A stretch of DNA of 64,000 nucleotides from JAGQVA01 sp033764335 (GCA_033764335.1 JANRJC010000020.1:124001-188000); one strand, 5' to 3'. Counted from the stretch's first letter, positions 17,517-28,200 are shown. Translations and numbers: made by a program. The notes: generated by a model from the sequence alone, not told the origin.

Positions 17517-19094
17517 TTAAAGTTTATCCGAAACCCAAAGGGCTGCACGGCGCAGAATGCGTTGAAGTTCATACACTTCCAGTGACTCCGGCGCGTGGCC
17601 CAAAACGGTTTGAAACACTTTGCCTTCGCCATAGCTATAAGTCCAGGCCATGGGTTCGAGACTATTGTTGTCTTTAGAAGTCGCAATTAGCAGCGGATTG
17701 ATTTTCCCTTCGCCGCGCTGGTTGTAATACAACTCGTCCTGCGCTTCAAAATTTTTCATGTCCAGGGTGATGGGATGAGTAGAGGGTGTTTTGGCGACGA
17801 CAAATTTTCCAAAAACATCATGTCCGCTGCTATCATTATGATCCCAGTACCGGCGGCAGATATTGCGGTATTCGGGCCAGTCGGAAGCCCCTGCCCCCGG
17901 CAGGGAATAGTTCCACGCCCCGTTGGCAAAATGAACCAACATCAGTCCGCCTCCGGTTTCGAGGTATTTTACAAATTCTTTTTTTGCTCCTTCGCTCAAC
18001 CCTGTCGAATCTTCCCAGTTGCAATAGTTCAGCAAAAGAAAATCATAGTCAGAAAGGGTATAGGTCCCCAGTGCCTCTATATCGGTGGAGACATCTATAT
18101 GAATGGATTTTTCGACTTCCAGCAGGTCTTTGAGCACTTTCGTTTTGGCTTTCCAGTCATGGGCAGGGTGGTCATTACCGGTGAGGATCAGCCCTTTAAC
18201 CGTTTTTCGGTAAAGGGTTTCCGTTACCTGCCGGTCTTCGAAATACGAAGCTTCCACTCCGGTTTTGGGAACTTCTAGCCCCGCAGCCCAGACGATGCCA
18301 TTGAGCATGAGTTTGCGGAAATTTGCGTCCTGCCAGTTGCTGAAAAAATGCCCCATCGTAGTTGAGAAACCTCTGCCTCCATTTTCTCTTTCTTTTGCCC
18401 AGGCAACCACGCTGCTGTTGGGCAGGTCATTTTTAAGTGCCGGAACTTCCAATAGAGGAATCAGTCCCGGATCATTTTCCCGAAAACGTATCTGGTAATA
18501 ATATTCGTCTTTGAGCGAGAATTTTGGGGCCAGTCCATTGGCAATGGGATGAGAAGGTGTGGCGATTTCGACGAGAGTATCCAGGGTTTTTATTGCCGAA
18601 TACCAGTTACGGGCGCCGGTTTCATCCTGCCAGTCAAAATAACCACCGCTCCAGTCGAGTATCTCCGGGGCAAGGTTGTCGGGGGCAAAAGTCGAAAAGT
18701 GGATCACGCCAAAGCCACAACCACGAGCCATTTGTTTTTTCATGACTTCCATTCTTTCCGGCAGCATAAAAGGCACCGGCGAAAACAAGTCTCCGTCCTG
18801 CCCGTCGGAAATAGTCAGAATAAGGTCGGCAAGATCCAGTACCGCCGGGTCTTCGGGCCATCCGTCGTAATAAATTTCGGTGTAAACTTCGACATTGGAG
18901 GCCTGGTCGAGCATTGCCTTGATCAGGCGGGCACTTTTGATGTATTCATGTTCGCCGGGGCCATGGCTTTTTTTACCGGCGAGGATGACAATTTTGGTGG
19001 GAGTATCCGAATCCGCCAGGGGGGAACATCCGGAAAAAAAACATACCGAAAAGATCAGTATAAGCAGTCGTGTCGTAGCGAGGTTCATAGGCAT
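17517..19094 (-). CDS. lipoprotein with two ThuA-like domains
   Basis: A 525-residue lipoprotein (signal ends FFSGC). It contains two tandem class I amidotransferase-like (ThuA, trehalose-utilisation-type) domains: the first from about residue 33 (KIVILAGKKSHGPGEHEY), the second from about residue 300 (KGLILTGNDHPAHDWK). Each has its own strand order and a segment of the type GGGLMLVHFANGAW or CGFGVIHFSTFA. Single ThuA domains are common in glycoside and 3-keto-sugar clusters, but their reaction is not well defined. Duplication within one lipoprotein suggests an internal dimer. It is the first gene of the run down to 10227, with 11 nt to the lactonase-like gene. A second ATG two codons later is an equally good start. 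Confidence 0.82.
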   Translation of the reverse strand: MPMNLATTRLLILIFSVCFFSGCSPLADSDTPTKIVILAGKKSHGPGEHEYIKSARLIKAMLDQASNVEVYTEIYYDGWPEDPAVLDLADLILTISDGQDGDLFSPVPFMLPERMEVMKKQMARGCGFGVIHFSTFAPDNLAPEILDWSGGYFDWQDETGARNWYSAIKTLDTLVEIATPSHPIANGLAPKFSLKDEYYYQIRFRENDPGLIPLLEVPALKNDLPNSSVVAWAKERENGGRGFSTTMGHFFSNWQDANFRKLMLNGIVWAAGLEVPKTGVEASYFEDRQVTETLYRKTVKGLILTGNDHPAHDWKAKTKVLKDLLEVEKSIHIDVSTDIEALGTYTLSDYDFLLLNYCNWEDSTGLSEGAKKEFVKYLETGGGLMLVHFANGAWNYSLPGAGASDWPEYRNICRRYWDHNDSSGHDVFGKFVVAKTPSTHPITLDMKNFEAQDELYYNQRGEGKINPLLIATSKDNNSLEPMAWTYSYGEGKVFQTVLGHAPESLEVYELQRILRRAALWVSDKL

Positions 19095-19121
19095 TGATGT
19101 ATGCCTGTGAAGTTAATCATT

Positions 19122-19739
19122 TCAGGAAAAAAGACCGTATAATTCGCCTTTTATCCGGTTGATAATCACGCCGAGATGTTCGGGATTGTCTCGAAAGTTG
19201 ATTTCACCGACCGTAATTTCTATTTTTTTGCCGTAGTTATAGGTTTCATACCAGGCCTCATACCGTTCATTGAGGCGTTTGAGGTAATCCAGCCGAATCG
19301 AATCCTCATAATTGCGGCCCCGGCTCTGGATTTGTTCGACCAAAGTAGGAATGCCTGCCCGGAGGTAAATGAGCAAATCCGGCGGCTGAACTAGTTCGGC
19401 CAAGGTTTCAAATAGTTCTTTATAGGTTTCGTAATCCCGCGTGGACATCAACCCCATGGCGTGAAGGTTGGGGGCAAATATCTGGGCATCCTCGTAAATG
19501 GTTCGATCCTGAATGATATTGCGTTTTTCCCGACGGATGCTAATGAGTTTTTTGAGGCGCGACTGCAAGAAAGAGACCTGCAGGTTAAAAGACCAGCGAG
19601 GCATATCTGAATAAAAATCCAGCAGATACGGATTTTGTTCATTGTCTTCAAAAAGAGACTCGAATCCAAAGTATTTGGATAAAAGATAGGTAAGGGTGGT
19701 TTTTCCTGCTCCGATATTTCCGGCTACACTTAGGTGCAT
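19122..19739 (-). CDS. deoxynucleoside kinase
   Basis: A 205-residue cytoplasmic kinase that phosphorylates deoxynucleosides for dNTP salvage. The Walker A loop AGNIGAGKTT lies at residues 6-15. NPYLLDFYSDMPRWSFNLQV is the dNK/dGK substrate region, RTIYEDAQIFA contains the ERS/DRS-like arginine motif, and a lid with SRGRNYEDSIRLDYL follows. The length matches bacterial deoxyadenosine/deoxyguanosine kinases; the base preference is not certain. It lies 11 nt downstream of trpS on the same strand, so they probably share a transcript. Confidence 0.88.
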   Translation of the reverse strand: MHLSVAGNIGAGKTTLTYLLSKYFGFESLFEDNEQNPYLLDFYSDMPRWSFNLQVSFLQSRLKKLISIRREKRNIIQDRTIYEDAQIFAPNLHAMGLMSTRDYETYKELFETLAELVQPPDLLIYLRAGIPTLVEQIQSRGRNYEDSIRLDYLKRLNERYEAWYETYNYGKKIEITVGEINFRDNPEHLGVIINRIKGELYGLFS

Positions 19740-19750
19740 AGTTTTTAGGA

Positions 19751-20746
19751 TTAAACGTAACTGGCAACACGGGGATTATACCCCATTCGCTCCCTTACAC
19801 GAGTTAAAACCGGTTTTGCCACTGCACGGGCCTTGGCCGCGCCCTCCGCAAGTTTTTTGTCCACTTCCGGAAGGTTGTTCATATAATGATTAAACATAGC
19901 CCGTTCTTTTTCAAATTGGGTCATAATCAATTCCAGCAGAGCTTTTTTTGCATGACCGTAACCATAACCTCCTCGCAGGTAGTTTTCGCGCATTTCGGCA
20001 GTCTGTTCCGGTGAAGCAAGCAGTTTGTAAAGGGCAAATACATTACAGGTATCGGGATTTTTGGGAGCTTCGAGCGGAGTTGAATCCGTCACAATATTCA
20101 TTACCTGTTTTTTCAGCTCTTTATCATTGTCGAAAATCACGATGGTATTGTTGCGGGATTTACTCATTTTTTCACCGTCAATACCCGGAATTACCATTAC
20201 CGTCTCGTCAATTTTGGCGTCGGGAAGTACCAGCGTATCGTCGCCATAAGTGCGGTTAACGGCTTCAGCCATGTCGCGGGTAAATTCCAGATGCTGTTTC
20301 TGGTCTTTTCCTACCGGGACAATCTCCGAGTCATAGAGCAAAATATCGGCAGCCATCAGCACCGGATATGAAAAAAGCCCGCTGTTTACCAGATCCATCC
20401 GGTCGGATTTATCTTTAAATGAATGAGCCAGTTTCAGACGGCTATAGGGCATGAAACAGCCCAAATACCACATGAGTTCCGTTACCTCCGGAACATCCGA
20501 CTGACGGTAGAATACTGTTTTGTCCGTATCAAGGCCACAAGCGAGCCATGCGGCAGCGGTGGCATAAGTATTTTCGCGGATGGTTTTTCCGTCATGAATC
20601 GTCGTAAGCGAATGCATGTCCGCAATAAAAAGAAAAGAATCGTTTTGAGGATCGGCAGACAACCTGATGGCCGGGATAATCGCACCTAGCAGATTTCCCA
20701 AATGAGGCACACCTGTACTCTGTATTCCGGTCAAAATTCTCGACAT
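19751..20746 (-). CDS. trpS: tryptophanyl-tRNA synthetase
   Basis: Charges tRNA-Trp with tryptophan. A 331-residue class Ic synthetase of the usual bacterial length. The HIGH-like motif is HLGN in GIQSTGVPHLGNLLGA, the KMSKS loop is GEKMSKSRNNTIVI, and the tryptophan pocket segments YRQSDVPEV and MAADILLYDSEIVPVGKDQ are present. It is divergent from the Mla-type ABC gene with 120 nt between them, and is followed by the deoxynucleoside kinase after 11 nt. Confidence 0.96.
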   Translation of the reverse strand: MSRILTGIQSTGVPHLGNLLGAIIPAIRLSADPQNDSFLFIADMHSLTTIHDGKTIRENTYATAAAWLACGLDTDKTVFYRQSDVPEVTELMWYLGCFMPYSRLKLAHSFKDKSDRMDLVNSGLFSYPVLMAADILLYDSEIVPVGKDQKQHLEFTRDMAEAVNRTYGDDTLVLPDAKIDETVMVIPGIDGEKMSKSRNNTIVIFDNDKELKKQVMNIVTDSTPLEAPKNPDTCNVFALYKLLASPEQTAEMRENYLRGGYGYGHAKKALLELIMTQFEKERAMFNHYMNNLPEVDKKLAEGAAKARAVAKPVLTRVRERMGYNPRVASYV

Positions 20747-20866
20747 AACCTTAAAAATCTGAATTCCACGGTTTAAAGCCCTGCGAAGGTAATAACAATC
20801 CCGGCAAAAAGGAAAAGAGGATTGTATTCCGGAAAATTCCGTAAATTTCCGGCGGAAAGGAAGCCT

Positions 20867-21607
20867 ATGTCAATTGAGATCAAAAACCTGCGAAAATCCT
20901 TTGGCGACAAAGAAGTGCTGAAAGGCATTAATTTTCGGTTTGAAAGAGGAAAAATCAACATGATCATCGGTGCCAGTGGTAGTGGGAAAAGTGTCATGCT
21001 CAAATGTATTGTAGGACTGGTAAAACCTGATGAAGGCCATGTCTATTATGATGGCAGTGATTTCTACGAATCCGATCACCATGAGATGAAAGAAATTCGC
21101 CAGAATATCGGGATGCTCTTTCAAAGCTCTGCTTTGTTTGACTCTATGACCGTAGAACAAAATGTGGCCTTCCCCATCCGAATGTTTACGAAAAAGAAAC
21201 CTGCCGAAATACGCGAAAGAGTCAATTTTTGCCTTGACCGGGTAAACCTTACCGGATCGAATAAACTCCTGCCCTCGGAGATTTCCGGTGGGATGAAAAA
21301 ACGAGTGGGCATTGCCCGGGCGATTGCATTAAACCCCAAATACCTGTTTGTGGATGAACCCAACTCCGGCCTCGATCCGCTTACCGCTTCGGTTATTGAT
21401 AAACTCATTCAGGAAATCACCGAAGAATACAACATGACCACCGTCGTTGTTTCCCATGACATGAACAGTGTGATGAATATCGGCGAAAAAATCATGTTTC
21501 TCTATAAAGGCAATAAAGAATGGGAAGGCTCTAATAAAGAAATTCTTTATTCCGGTTGCCCCCCCCTCGATGAATTTATTTTTGTGTCTGATCTGATTAA
21601 AAAATAA
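20867..21607 (+). CDS. Mla-type ABC transporter ATP-binding protein
   Basis: A 246-residue ATPase of the MlaF/Ttg2A type, which powers phospholipid or lipid traffic between the membranes. Walker A is GASGSGKS, the Q-loop is in GMLFQSSALFDSMTV, the signature is EISGGMKKRVGIARAI, Walker B is YLFVDEPNSGLDP, and the switch histidine is in VVVSHDMNSV. SGLDPLTASVID is typical of Mla ATPases. The ATG at 20867 has an AAAGGA ribosome site just upstream; a TTG at 20822 would remove it. A weak promoter-like pair (ATTG at 20821, TAAATTTC at 20842) precedes it. The MlaE permease and MlaD partner genes that usually adjoin are not in this window. ligA follows after 25 nt. Confidence 0.88.
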   Translation: MSIEIKNLRKSFGDKEVLKGINFRFERGKINMIIGASGSGKSVMLKCIVGLVKPDEGHVYYDGSDFYESDHHEMKEIRQNIGMLFQSSALFDSMTVEQNVAFPIRMFTKKKPAEIRERVNFCLDRVNLTGSNKLLPSEISGGMKKRVGIARAIALNPKYLFVDEPNSGLDPLTASVIDKLIQEITEEYNMTTVVVSHDMNSVMNIGEKIMFLYKGNKEWEGSNKEILYSGCPPLDEFIFVSDLIKK

Positions 21608-21632
21608 CAACCCCCACTCAACCCTACTTATC

Positions 21633-23624
21633 GTGTCTGCCAAAGAAAGAATAGACTACCTTACTCAGGAACTCAGTCAACACAATCACAACTACTATGT
21701 CCTTCATCAGCCTGTGATTTCTGACTATGAGTTTGACCAGTTGCTGAAAGAACTGGAACAGTTGGAAGCTGCGCACCCGGAATTCCGCCATCCGGACTCA
21801 CCTACCCTGCGTGTAGGCGGAATGGTCACGAAAACCTTTCCTACTTTTCGACACATTCGCCCGATGCTCAGTCTGGGCAATAGTTATTCGCTCGAAGATA
21901 TTACCGATTTTGACACACAGGTAGAAAAGCTGGCCGGAGGAAAAACCTATTCTTACCTGGTGGAGCATAAGTTTGACGGCGTTTCGCTCAGCCTCCATTA
22001 TGAAAACGGAGTGTTGGTCAGGGCCGTTACCCGCGGAGACGGGGTCGAAGGCGATGAAATCACCGGCAATGCCCGCACCATTAAAACCGTGCCCTTAAAG
22101 CTGAGGGGGACCGGGTACCCGGGGAGTCTGGAAGTAAGGGGAGAGGTTATTTTGGGAAAAACCGATTTTGAAAAAATCAACGAAGCCCGCTTGGAAGAAG
22201 GGCTTCAAGCCTTAAATAATCCCCGCAATACCACCGCAGGTACGCTCAAAAAACAAGATTCCAGCGAAGTGGCTGAACGTCCGCTGGTATTTTTCGCATA
22301 CTACGCCGAAGGCGAAGGATTAAACATGGATACCGACGGCCTTACCATGGATTTACTCCAATCCTGGGGATTTAAACTGAGCGGTTATCACACGGTTTGT
22401 GCCAATATTCGTGAAGTCGAAAGTTATCTGAACTTATGGGAAAATCGTCGGCATGAATTGGATTATGAAATAGACGGCATTGTTATCAAGGTAAATGAGC
22501 GCGACTTGCGCGAAGAAATTGGTTATACCGCCAAAGCACCGCGTTGGGCGATTGCCTATAAATACAAAGCTGCTGCTGCCATCACCCGGCTCAATTCCGT
22601 TTCCTTTCAGGTAGGGCGAACCGGAAAAGTAACTCCGGTAGCCAACCTCGAACCCGTCTGGCTGGCCGGTACGACGGTCAAACGCGCCTCCATCCACAAT
22701 GCCGATGAAATAGAAAGACTAGGGCTTCATGAAGGAGATTTTGTCCATGTCGAAAAAGGCGGAGAAATTATTCCCAAAATAACCGGAATTGTAACGGAAA
22801 AACGAGAACCGGGGGCAAGGCCTGTGTTGTTTGTGGAAAATTGCCCGGAATGTGGCACGCCCCTGGTGCGCACCGAAGGAGACGCAAATCACTACTGCCC
22901 CAACGAGACCGGCTGCCCGCCCATGATCAAAGGGCGAATCGTTCATTTTGCCAGCCGTAAAGCCATGAATATAGACGGCCTCGGTATTGAAATCGTCAAC
23001 CAACTGGTGGACGCCGGGCTGATTGGCAATTATGCAGATCTGTACGACCTGACATACAACAAACTCATTCAGCTTGAGCGATTTGCCGATCTCTCCGTTA
23101 AAAATCTCCTTTCGGGCATCGAAGCCAGTAAAGGAATCGCTTTTCCCAAGGTATTATTTGCCCTCGGAATTCGTTATGTCGGAGAGACCGTAGCGAAAAA
23201 ACTGGCACGGTATTTCAGTACTATTAACCGTCTGGCCTCTGCGGATCGCGAAACTTTGAACAATGTGCCCGACATTGGCGAGAGAATTGCGGAAAGTATT
23301 ATAAGCTTTTTTGCCAATCCTTTAAACCTCGAAATCGTTCATAGGCTTCAACAGTCAGGATTGCAGCTTGAAACGGCAGAAAAAAGCGGTCTGTCGAACA
23401 AGTTAAATGGGAAAAGTTTTGTAATTTCAGGGGTATTTTCTTCCCATAGCCGGGAAGAACTCAAACAGATGATCGAAGACCTTGGTGGGGAAGTAAAAAG
23501 TTCCCTTTCCAGTAAAACAACTTATCTGCTTGCCGGAGAAAGTGCGGGGCCTTCCAAACTTTCCAAAGCCGAGCAGTTGAATGTAACAGTCATCTCTGAA
23601 AATGAATTTTTGAACATGATCTAA
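21633..23624 (+). CDS. ligA: NAD-dependent DNA ligase
   Basis: Seals nicks with NAD in replication and repair. A 663-residue LigA of full length: Ia domain and adenylation domain with K113 in the KFDG motif (VEHKFDGVSLS), OB fold (AYKYKAAAAI), four-cysteine zinc finger (CPECGTPLVRTEG then HYCPNETGCPP), helix-hairpin-helix repeats (VPDIGERIAESI) and a C-terminal BRCT domain (SGVFSSHSREELKQMIEDLG). It starts with GTG at 21633. The stop TAA overlaps the next start by 1 nt (TAATG), suggesting re-initiation. Confidence 0.97.
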   Translation: MSAKERIDYLTQELSQHNHNYYVLHQPVISDYEFDQLLKELEQLEAAHPEFRHPDSPTLRVGGMVTKTFPTFRHIRPMLSLGNSYSLEDITDFDTQVEKLAGGKTYSYLVEHKFDGVSLSLHYENGVLVRAVTRGDGVEGDEITGNARTIKTVPLKLRGTGYPGSLEVRGEVILGKTDFEKINEARLEEGLQALNNPRNTTAGTLKKQDSSEVAERPLVFFAYYAEGEGLNMDTDGLTMDLLQSWGFKLSGYHTVCANIREVESYLNLWENRRHELDYEIDGIVIKVNERDLREEIGYTAKAPRWAIAYKYKAAAAITRLNSVSFQVGRTGKVTPVANLEPVWLAGTTVKRASIHNADEIERLGLHEGDFVHVEKGGEIIPKITGIVTEKREPGARPVLFVENCPECGTPLVRTEGDANHYCPNETGCPPMIKGRIVHFASRKAMNIDGLGIEIVNQLVDAGLIGNYADLYDLTYNKLIQLERFADLSVKNLLSGIEASKGIAFPKVLFALGIRYVGETVAKKLARYFSTINRLASADRETLNNVPDIGERIAESIISFFANPLNLEIVHRLQQSGLQLETAEKSGLSNKLNGKSFVISGVFSSHSREELKQMIEDLGGEVKSSLSSKTTYLLAGESAGPSKLSKAEQLNVTVISENEFLNMI

Positions 23625-24199
23625 TGGAGTGGTTAAACGACATAAAAGAAAAATTCAGCAAACGACGGATTCGCAATCTTGACCGTTCAGAAGAATACAT
23701 GCGCGATTTTGTGGATATTGAAAGTGCCAAAAACATCGGTGTCATCATCAATATGAACGCACTCTCGCCGGAGGAGCTAAAACTGGTCAACAATTATGTT
23801 GAAGCCCTTCAGAAAAGGCATAAACGTCTGCTGGTGATTGAATTAAATTTCAATAAAAAATCCGAACCCTATTTTACAAATTCTGTTGAGTCGGTATTTA
23901 TCAACCCCGCCAAACTCAACTGGCTGGACTACCCTACCCCTGCCATCGAAAACCAGATCCGGAAATACGACCTGGACATTCTGATGGATTTTGATTTTTC
24001 CAGCCACATGACTGCAAAGTATATTTGCGGCATGGCAAAAGCAAAAACCCGCACCGGTGTGCATCGGGAAGGTTTTGAAAGTTGTTATGAATTGATGATT
24101 GACCGTGAAGACGAAAGAGATATTAAGGCAGTGATCCGAGAGTTTGATTATTTCCTCAATATGATTGACAACGGTAAAAAGGTAAAGGTACAAGGCTAA
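23624..24199 (+). CDS. conserved Bacteroidota protein (DUF6913-type)
   Basis: A 191-residue cytoplasmic protein of unknown function that matches the DUF6913 pattern of Bacteroidota: a short basic N-terminal helix (KEKFSKRRIRNLDRS), a Rossmann-like first strand with NIGVIINMNALSPEELKL, and LDILMDFDFSSHMTAKYIC followed by AKTRTGVH. Its place between ligA and dapA is the usual one in the phylum. No catalytic residues can be named. It starts on the last base of the ligA stop and ends 9 nt before dapA. Confidence 0.75.
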   Translation: MEWLNDIKEKFSKRRIRNLDRSEEYMRDFVDIESAKNIGVIINMNALSPEELKLVNNYVEALQKRHKRLLVIELNFNKKSEPYFTNSVESVFINPAKLNWLDYPTPAIENQIRKYDLDILMDFDFSSHMTAKYICGMAKAKTRTGVHREGFESCYELMIDREDERDIKAVIREFDYFLNMIDNGKKVKVQG

Positions 24200-24208
24200 T
24201 CTAAACAA

Positions 24209-25087
24209 ATGCAACAATTCTCCGGCACCGGAGTGGCAGTTGTCACTCCCTTTTCCAGTGACCATACCCTGGATGAGGCCGCTCTCCGCAACATTATCAA
24301 CTTCCTGATTGAAGGCAAAGTTGAATACTTCGTCGTGCTGGGCACGACGGGCGAGTCGGTCACCCTCTCCGCTGAGGAAAAAAAGCGGGTAATCGAAATC
24401 TTCTTCCAAGAAACCGACAACCGGGTACCGATCGTGCTCGGTTCTGGCGGCAACAACACCGCTGAAATCTGTAAACATGTGGAATATTATACCGAGAAGT
24501 ACCGCCCCGCGGGCATTCTTTCGGTCAGTCCCTATTACAACAAACCCTCTCAGGAAGGCATTTACCAGCATTATAAAGCGGTTGCCGGAAGCACCGACCT
24601 GCCGGTCATTCTCTACAATGTGCCGGGCCGTACCAGTTCAAATGTGCTTTCACAGACTACCCTGCGCCTGGCTCACGACTGCGCCAATATTGTAGCAGTC
24701 AAAGAAGCCTCGGGTAATTTTGAGCAGTTTATGGAGATATTGAGAGAAAAACCGACGGGATTTCAGGTATTGTCGGGCGACGATGCCATCAGCATACCGA
24801 TGATCAGCCTCGGAGCCGAAGGTACCATTTCGGTAATCGCCAACGCCTTGCCGCGGGAATTCAGCAACATGGTCCGCGCAGCCCTGGAGGGCCGGTATGA
24901 AGAAGCGAGAGCCATTCATTACCGGATATTTCCGTTTATGCAATTGATTTTCCGCGAAGGCAATCCTGTAGGCATCAAGGTATTGATGGAAATGCTGGGG
25001 ATTTGTGGCTCTACCGTGCGGCTGCCGTTGGTGGAAGGAAGTCCAGCGTTGCGGGAGGCGATTCAGAGCCAGTTGGCGGTGAAATAA
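24209..25087 (+). CDS. dapA: 4-hydroxy-tetrahydrodipicolinate synthase
   Basis: Condenses pyruvate and aspartate semialdehyde in the lysine/diaminopimelate pathway. A 292-residue TIM barrel of normal length. The threonine pair is in LGTTGESVTL, the catalytic tyrosine in ILYNVPGRTSSN, and the Schiff-base lysine in IVAVKEASGNFEQ. GVAVVTPF at the N-terminus is typical. Related N-acetylneuraminate lyases share the fold, but the motif set and the ligA neighbourhood favour DapA. It ends the ligA operon; no clear terminator is seen behind it. Confidence 0.93.
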   Translation: MQQFSGTGVAVVTPFSSDHTLDEAALRNIINFLIEGKVEYFVVLGTTGESVTLSAEEKKRVIEIFFQETDNRVPIVLGSGGNNTAEICKHVEYYTEKYRPAGILSVSPYYNKPSQEGIYQHYKAVAGSTDLPVILYNVPGRTSSNVLSQTTLRLAHDCANIVAVKEASGNFEQFMEILREKPTGFQVLSGDDAISIPMISLGAEGTISVIANALPREFSNMVRAALEGRYEEARAIHYRIFPFMQLIFREGNPVGIKVLMEMLGICGSTVRLPLVEGSPALREAIQSQLAVK

Positions 25088-25297
25088 TAGGGAAAACCGA
25101 TAGATAATCGTTTACCTCTTCCCCAAAAAATCATCATACATTTCGCAAAAATTTTATCTGCCCTGTTAACCTTTTCCCTCATTGGTACATAGCCAAGTAG
25201 AACTGGTATGTCTATGGCGTCCATTCCCCGGAAAACAAAACCTACTTGTTCTGCCATTTTTTAAAAGTATCCATCAGTCCGTATCATCCTATACACA

Positions 25298-28200
25298 ATG
25301 AAACACTTAGCAATTCTATTTGCTTTATGGTTGCTGTCGGGCAGCATGTTGCTGGCCCAGTCGGAAACTGAGCCTAACAACACCCTCGCCACCGCCAACC
25401 TCATCCAGGAAGGGGCTATCGTGACCGGCAGCCTCAACTCCGGAGGCGCACCGCCCGATGTCAATGATTATTTCAAATCATTGCCCGGCGACGACGGCAC
25501 GGTGAAGATGTTTTTCACCTTCAGCGGTGGGGCTTTGGGCGATGATATATATGCGTACATGTATAACAAAACAGGTACCCAGATCGGCTTTGTTTCCGTA
25601 ACAAATACCCCCTCCGGCAACGACAGTGTGATCGTACATTGCCGTATGCAGGACACGGTATATTTCCGGCTTAACTGCTCTGGTGCCTACAGTTACCAGT
25701 TTTCTTATCAAACGGTTCCCAGCGGAACCAACGACATTGGCCTGAACGACGCTTTTGCAGGAGCCATTGCATTTGCCCAGACCGACCTTGTGCAAGGCCG
25801 TATTGGTTATACCTCGATCGCCACAGATGCCGACGATTATTACTACTCGGTGCTGCCAATGGACGGCACCCTGAAGTATTATGTGCAGTACAACAACACC
25901 TCCGGCTCTACCGGATCCGATTTTTATAGCTATATCTACAACAAAAACCAGGGGGCTATCGGTAGCAGCCCTCAGACCAACTGCCCGCTGGGCCCCGGGA
26001 CTGATTCGATCACGGTGTATGGACGGGCAGCGGATACGGTGTTTTTCCGGATACAGGCCAATGCATGCTTCAGCTATACCTTCCACTACGACATGTTGCC
26101 AGCCGGGCCGCCCGATCCCGAGCCGAACGGCAGCTTTGCCCAGGCCATTTTATTCGAACCGACGGATACGGTATTGGGCCGCATCGGCTACACTTCTGTA
26201 ACTTCCGATGCCGATGATTACTTTTACACAGTGCTGCCCGATGACGGTACCCTTCGGTACTTCGTTGGGTACGACAACACCTCCGGCTCTGCTGGATCCG
26301 ATTTTTATAGCTTTATCTACAACAAAAACCAGGGATCTATCGGTAACAGCCCTCAGACCAACCGTCCGCTGGGTCCCGGGACCGATTCGATCACCGTATA
26401 TGGACGGGCAACAGATACAGTATTTTTTCGGATCAACTCCAGCGGCAGTTTCACCTATACCTTCCATTACGAGTTGCTGCCCGCCGGGCCGCCCGATCCC
26501 GAGCCGAACGGCAGCTTTGCCCAGGCCATTTTATTCGAACCGACGGATACGGTATTGGGCCGCATCGGGTACCTGTCAGTCACAGATGATGCCGACGACT
26601 ATTTCTATTCCGTGCTGCCGACCGATGGCACCCTGCAATGTATCGTGACCTTCGACAACAGTTCCGGCTCAGCGGGTAGTGATTTTTACGGTTATGTCTA
26701 TAACAAAAACCAGAGTCTGATAGGTTCCCTGACGCGCACCAATCAGCCTGTGGGCGTAAGACCAGCCGACACGGTTACTATTTATTGCCGGGCAGCAGAT
26801 ACCGTATATTTCCGGTTCAACTCCAGTGGCAGTTTCACCTATAGCCTCCGGTATGAGATGATTCCGACCGGCGTAACGGTAACAGAGCCTATCAGCACAA
26901 TTTCCACAGCCCGGCCGATCACCTTGTCCGACACCCTGCGCGGCCGCGTAGGGTACGACGGGAGTGCTCCGGACGATAATGACTATTACACTTTTGTCCA
27001 GCCGCTGAAAGGCAGTGTGCGGGTACGCCTCAAAGCCAACAACACCAGCAACAGTAACGGTGCCGACCTGGCGGTTTACGCTGGCCGGGTATCAACTGGA
27101 GGCAATCTGTTTACCAAAGCCTATAACAACCGCGTGCCCGGAAGTTGGGAGGAGACATTTACCATGACCTGCCTTCCTGCGGACAGCCTTTTTCTGCGGG
27201 TGGCCGGGCTTTCCGGGTGTTTTACCTATGAAATGACCCTGGAGGAAGTGCCGGAGGAACCAGAGGTGAGCTTCGACATGGTGCGCTTTGGGAATGAAGT
27301 GGCCTTTATGTCCCAGCTCCGGCAGGTGGACAGTCTCGTGTGGCGGCTGGGCACGGGGGATGTGCGAAATCAACGATATCCAGTCAAAACCTTCGTGCCG
27401 GGCGTTCACGCCATTTCACTGACCGGCATCGACGAGGATTGCGGATTTATCGCCGAGGCGCGCGACACCATTCTGATCACCGGTATCGAGTCCTATTCGC
27501 CCCTCCAGGCAGGTACCGACATCGGGGTAGGGTATTTTGCAATGCGGATGTTTGGAGCCGGACTGGATACCGCTGCTATTTTGAAACTGGTGAAAGGAAG
27601 CAGCGAAATTTTTCCCAAAAAAGTCCTCAGCCCCAGCACCCGTGAACTTACGGCCCAGTTCAGCCTGAACGGTGTGGACACCGGCATGTATGAGGTACAG
27701 ATTTTGTTGTCGAATGGCGACCTCTACACCTACCCCGATGGCTTCCGCATTTTCAACGAATCCGGCGATTTCAAACTTGTGGCACAGATTACCGGCCCTT
27801 CGAGGGTGCGCACCAGCCGCTGGATGAACTGCTCGATGAATATCACCAACGAGCGTTCGCGTATGGCTATCGGCGTAATGGCCTTTATCGTAGCGCCTAA
27901 GTGGGTGGAGGTGGACATTGCCGAAACGCTCTACAAGCAAACCGGGTCCCTGTCTATCAAAGGCGACCGCTGGAACGACCTTACCCTCGACCCCGACGAC
28001 TTTAATCAGGTGTATTTTAACGGGGAATTCGACCCAAACAAAGACACGGTTTATGTTGACTTCGATGACCTGTACGCAGCCTTCGACTCGATGGTGAGCT
28101 TCGACATTACCCAATTGTATAATGTGCCGCTCGATGCCCGGGTCTATCCACTCTATATTCCCTTTATCAACGGAAATTCGACCTATACATACCGGTTCAA

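Noticed and set aside
20821..20849. ATTG / TAAATTTC pair as promoter of the Mla-type ATPase
   Set aside because: Spacing is plausible but both boxes deviate from the consensus; mentioned in the gene entry only.
25063..25257. 64-codon minus-strand frame between dapA and the secreted-protein gene
   Set aside because: It runs into the dapA 3' end on the opposite strand, matches no family I know and has no convincing ribosome site. A small gene or remnant cannot be excluded, but I cannot support it.
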